From contig CAJXTM010000275.1 in the NCBI GenBank assembly GCA_913061385.1, positions 1-6,013 of the forward strand: a stretch of 6,013 bases of DNA, written 5' to 3'. Source of the DNA: an uncultured Rhodopirellula sp. GTDB lineage: Bacteria > Planctomycetota > Planctomycetia > Pirellulales > Pirellulaceae. Under the pieces are notes generated by a model. The model was not told the DNA's origin and searched no databases. It saw only the letters and a program-made list of their open reading frames with translations. A program made the position numbers and the translations under genes. This document shows positions 5,983 through 6,013 of this stretch, one piece after another. How positions within the stretch are numbered: position 1 is the stretch's first letter; the number at the start of each line of letters is the position of its first letter.

Positions 5983-6013
5983 CTGTCTCTTATACACATC
6001 TCCGAGCCCACGA
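5983..6013 (-). other. Residual Nextera read-2 (Tn5 tagmentation) adapter, right end
   Basis: The sequence begins with the 19-bp Tn5 mosaic end CTGTCTCTTATACACATCT and continues for 12 bases of the read-2 adapter (31 nt in all), the reverse complement of the left-end adapter. This is library sequence. Genomic sequence ends at about 5982. Confidence 0.97.

Noticed and set aside
1..6013. Terminal inverted repeats resembling Tn5/IS50 ends flanking a composite element
   Set aside because: They extend beyond the 19-bp mosaic end into the synthetic Nextera read-2 sequence, lie exactly at the sequence ends, and no transposase is present.

Overview
The window looks like one tagmented fragment of environmental bacterial DNA, most likely from a planctomycete (Pirellulales/Rhodopirellula-like). 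The taxonomic call is an inference from protein style: a secreted PQQ-type beta-propeller protein next to a secreted HEAT/TPR protein whose C-terminal TPR has the 'LDTCGRCYFAVGDFENA' form common in that phylum, plus moderate GC and wide gaps between genes. No rRNA or marker gene is present to confirm it. Both ends carry the same Nextera read-2 adapter in inverted orientation (5-38 and 5983-6013), so genomic sequence is only about 39-5982.

All four convincing genes are on the minus strand, so transcription runs from high to low coordinates. Upstream (5736-5982) is a non-coding leader with a degenerate 20-bp tandem repeat cut by the adapter and a 7-bp inverted repeat just ahead of a good Shine-Dalgarno. 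Next are a 659-aa exported HEAT/TPR protein (5735-3756) and, 49 nt later, a 452-aa exported beta-propeller protein (3706-2348). The latter's signal peptide is stretched by five in-frame copies of a 15-bp repeat (LHVAV x5). A 429-nt gap (1919-2347) follows, with a bulged hairpin just after the propeller stop codon and several small inverted and direct repeats. Last are a 231-aa 3-hexulose-6-phosphate synthase/OMP-decarboxylase-superfamily enzyme (1918-1223) and, 75 nt on, a 342-aa zinc-type medium-chain dehydrogenase (1147-119).

The layout suggests two transcription units: an envelope/periplasmic pair (TPR then propeller) and a sugar or C1 metabolic pair (HPS-like aldolase/decarboxylase then dehydrogenase). 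No defence system, mobile element, CRISPR array or RNA gene was recognised. The most unusual features are the minisatellite inside a signal peptide, the replacement of all four structural-zinc cysteines in the dehydrogenase at conserved spacing, and the tandem repeat at the fragment edge.
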